A DNA stretch of 14,994 bases. Origin: JAXGQD01 sp964574395 (GTDB lineage Bacteria; Bacillota; Clostridia; Saccharofermentanales; Fastidiosipilaceae). The notes beneath the pieces are model-generated. The model saw only the letters and a list, made by a program, of their open reading frames with translations, ran no database searches and had not been told where the DNA came from. Below, one piece after another: positions 14,304 to 14,994 of this stretch. The stretch is taken from contig CAZNNL010000045.1 of NCBI GenBank assembly GCA_964574395.1, positions 1-14,994 of the forward strand, read 5' to 3'. Position 1 is the first letter of the stretch. Every line of letters begins with the position of its first letter. Made by a program: the position numbers and the translations under genes.

Positions 14304-14843
14304 TTGCGGCGCAAAGATAGAGAAATGTCAAAAGACTACGCTCTTGCAGTAATTGACCGAGCAGCATATGGAGTCCTATCAGTTGCGGGAGACGACAAAA
14401 TTATATCCGTGCCGTTGTCCATCGTGAGGGAAGGGGACAAACTCTATTTCCACTCGGCAAAAGCAGGCGAAAAAGTAGCTACCCTAAAGAACGGTAGCGA
14501 AGTCACCATTGTATTTGTCGATCATGTTCAGGTACCACAGAACCTGACAAACGCAGATCTCGAGAAACACTTCGAAAATAACGGCAGCCCCTCAATCCTA
14601 GCTAAACAAATATTCACTACCGAGTTTTCTTCGGCAATTATCCGTGGTAGGGCGCATCTCGTAGAAGGCGATGAAATGCTGCACGGACTTAAGCTGATTT
14701 GTCAAAAGTACACACCCAGTTTTCTACAGTGGTTTGAAAAGGCCGCTAAAGCAAGCATGGATGTTGTTTCTGTATATCGTATCGATATTGAGGATATTAC
14801 TGGCAAAAGCAAACAAGTCACCGCTTTGACACTAAATCCTTAA
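14304..14843 (+). CDS. NimA-like flavoprotein (PNPOx-like split-barrel fold)
   Basis: A small 179-aa protein of the pyridoxamine 5'-phosphate oxidase-like, FMN-binding split-barrel superfamily, closest in pattern to NimA/nitroreductase-type members. The start MRRKDREMS followed by AAYGVLSV, VPLSIVREGDKLYFHSA and GEKVATLKNGSEV is characteristic of that group, with the short strand-rich barrel expected to bind a flavin or haem dimerically. The TTG start at 14304 gives exactly the family N-terminus and has GGAG at the right spacing. Physiological substrate is unknown; a vitamin B6 role should not be assumed from the fold. It lies 12 bases after putP and is probably cotranscribed. A terminator-like hairpin follows at 14905-14936. 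Confidence 0.85.
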   Translation: MRRKDREMSKDYALAVIDRAAYGVLSVAGDDKIISVPLSIVREGDKLYFHSAKAGEKVATLKNGSEVTIVFVDHVQVPQNLTNADLEKHFENNGSPSILAKQIFTTEFSSAIIRGRAHLVEGDEMLHGLKLICQKYTPSFLQWFEKAAKASMDVVSVYRIDIEDITGKSKQVTALTLNP

Positions 14844-14904
14844 CAGCCTTGCTTTTCTGTAACAGAAATCAGTATTTGATGTTGAAAATCATTTTAGAAA
14901 CAAG

Positions 14905-14936
14905 AATCCGCTTGCTATATTCTAGCTAAGCGGATT
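14905..14936 (+). terminator. Stem-loop ending the putP unit and marking an intron target
   Basis: AATCCGCTT (14905-14913) pairs perfectly with AAGCGGATT (14928-14936). The stem continues inward as GCTA (14914-14917) with TAGC (14923-14926) past one bulged T, leaving a 5-nt loop. No U tract follows; instead six bases later a group II intron appears to begin. This is what is left when a class C intron enters just behind a terminator stem, with the rest of the original downstream sequence moved beyond the intron. Confidence 0.7.
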
Positions 14937-14942
14937 GAATAC

Positions 14943-14994
14943 GTACGCCCGACATGGGCAATTACTAGGCGGTGAAAGTCCGCTACACGCCTGA
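14943..14994 (+). mobile_element. Group II intron, bacterial class C, 5' end only
   Basis: The sequence from GTACGCCCGACATGGGC onward, through CTAGGCGGTGAAAGTCCGC, matches the 5' end of class C group II introns as I recall it (GUGYGCCCGGCAUGGGU..., then GGGUGAGAGUCCC). The GCCC/GGGC stem and the conserved GGTGAAAGTCC of domain I are both present. The usual GUGYG start appears here as GUACG, an A at position 3. Only about 52 nt are in the window, so the ribozyme core and any reverse transcriptase/maturase gene would lie to the right. The position, six bases after a stem-loop, fits class C target choice. It could be a fragment; completeness cannot be judged. Confidence 0.8.

Noticed and set aside
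14304..14843. Pyridoxamine 5'-phosphate oxidase acting with the upstream B6 kinase
   Set aside because: Only the split-barrel fold is shared. The N-terminus and length fit NimA-like flavoproteins, and the two genes are 11 kb apart in different transcription units.

Overview
The window looks like chromosomal DNA of a mid-to-low-GC Bacillota bacterium, most likely a Clostridia-type lineage. Supporting signs are purine-rich Shine-Dalgarno sequences close to AGGAGG, frequent TTG starts, AT-rich intergenic spacers, and a gene set typical of that phylum (Clostridial-style pyridoxamine kinase, YhaO/YhaN pair, FAD 'dehydrogenase', PutP). No species can be named from the sequence alone. Most of the window is ordinary core genome, with two mobile-element boundaries at its edges and several non-coding structures between genes.

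Left edge (1-970): the 3' part of a Tn916/phage-type tyrosine recombinase runs toward the 3' end of guaA on the opposite strand, and the two stop codons are 74 nt apart. The 3' end of guaA is a recurrent integration site for genomic islands and ICEs, so this is probably the right-hand boundary of an integrated element lying to the left. A tandem 11-bp repeat and a two-sided terminator-like hairpin lie in the gap. Region 949-3401 (minus strand) is a two-gene unit: pyridoxamine kinase, then guaA. It diverges at about 3402-3541 from a plus-strand pair, ilvA-type threonine ammonia-lyase and a FAD-dependent oxidoreductase (3542-6360).

Region 6361-6737 is non-coding. It holds a near-perfect 82-bp tandem repeat (about 2.8 copies), a terminator-like hairpin and a promoter. 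Then come a variant PAP2-family membrane protein (6738-7391) and the translationally coupled YhaO/YhaN (SbcD/SbcC-like) nuclease-ATPase pair (7422-11692). After a 234-bp spacer with hairpins and a promoter comes a zinc-ribbon membrane protein of unknown function (11927-12514), then a terminator and an extended -10 promoter leading into putP and a NimA/PNPOx-like flavoprotein (12723-14843).

Right edge (14905-14994): a strong stem-loop is followed six bases later by what reads as the 5' end of a bacterial class C (IIC) group II intron, cut by the window end. Class C introns characteristically insert just behind terminator hairpins, which matches this arrangement.

I did not find a convincing new multi-gene system. 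The most worthwhile leads are the guaA-linked element boundary, the class C intron at a terminator, the 82-bp repeat array and the zinc-ribbon membrane gene with its own operator-like promoter. All motif readings and structures were made by eye; no folding, homology or composition calculation was run.
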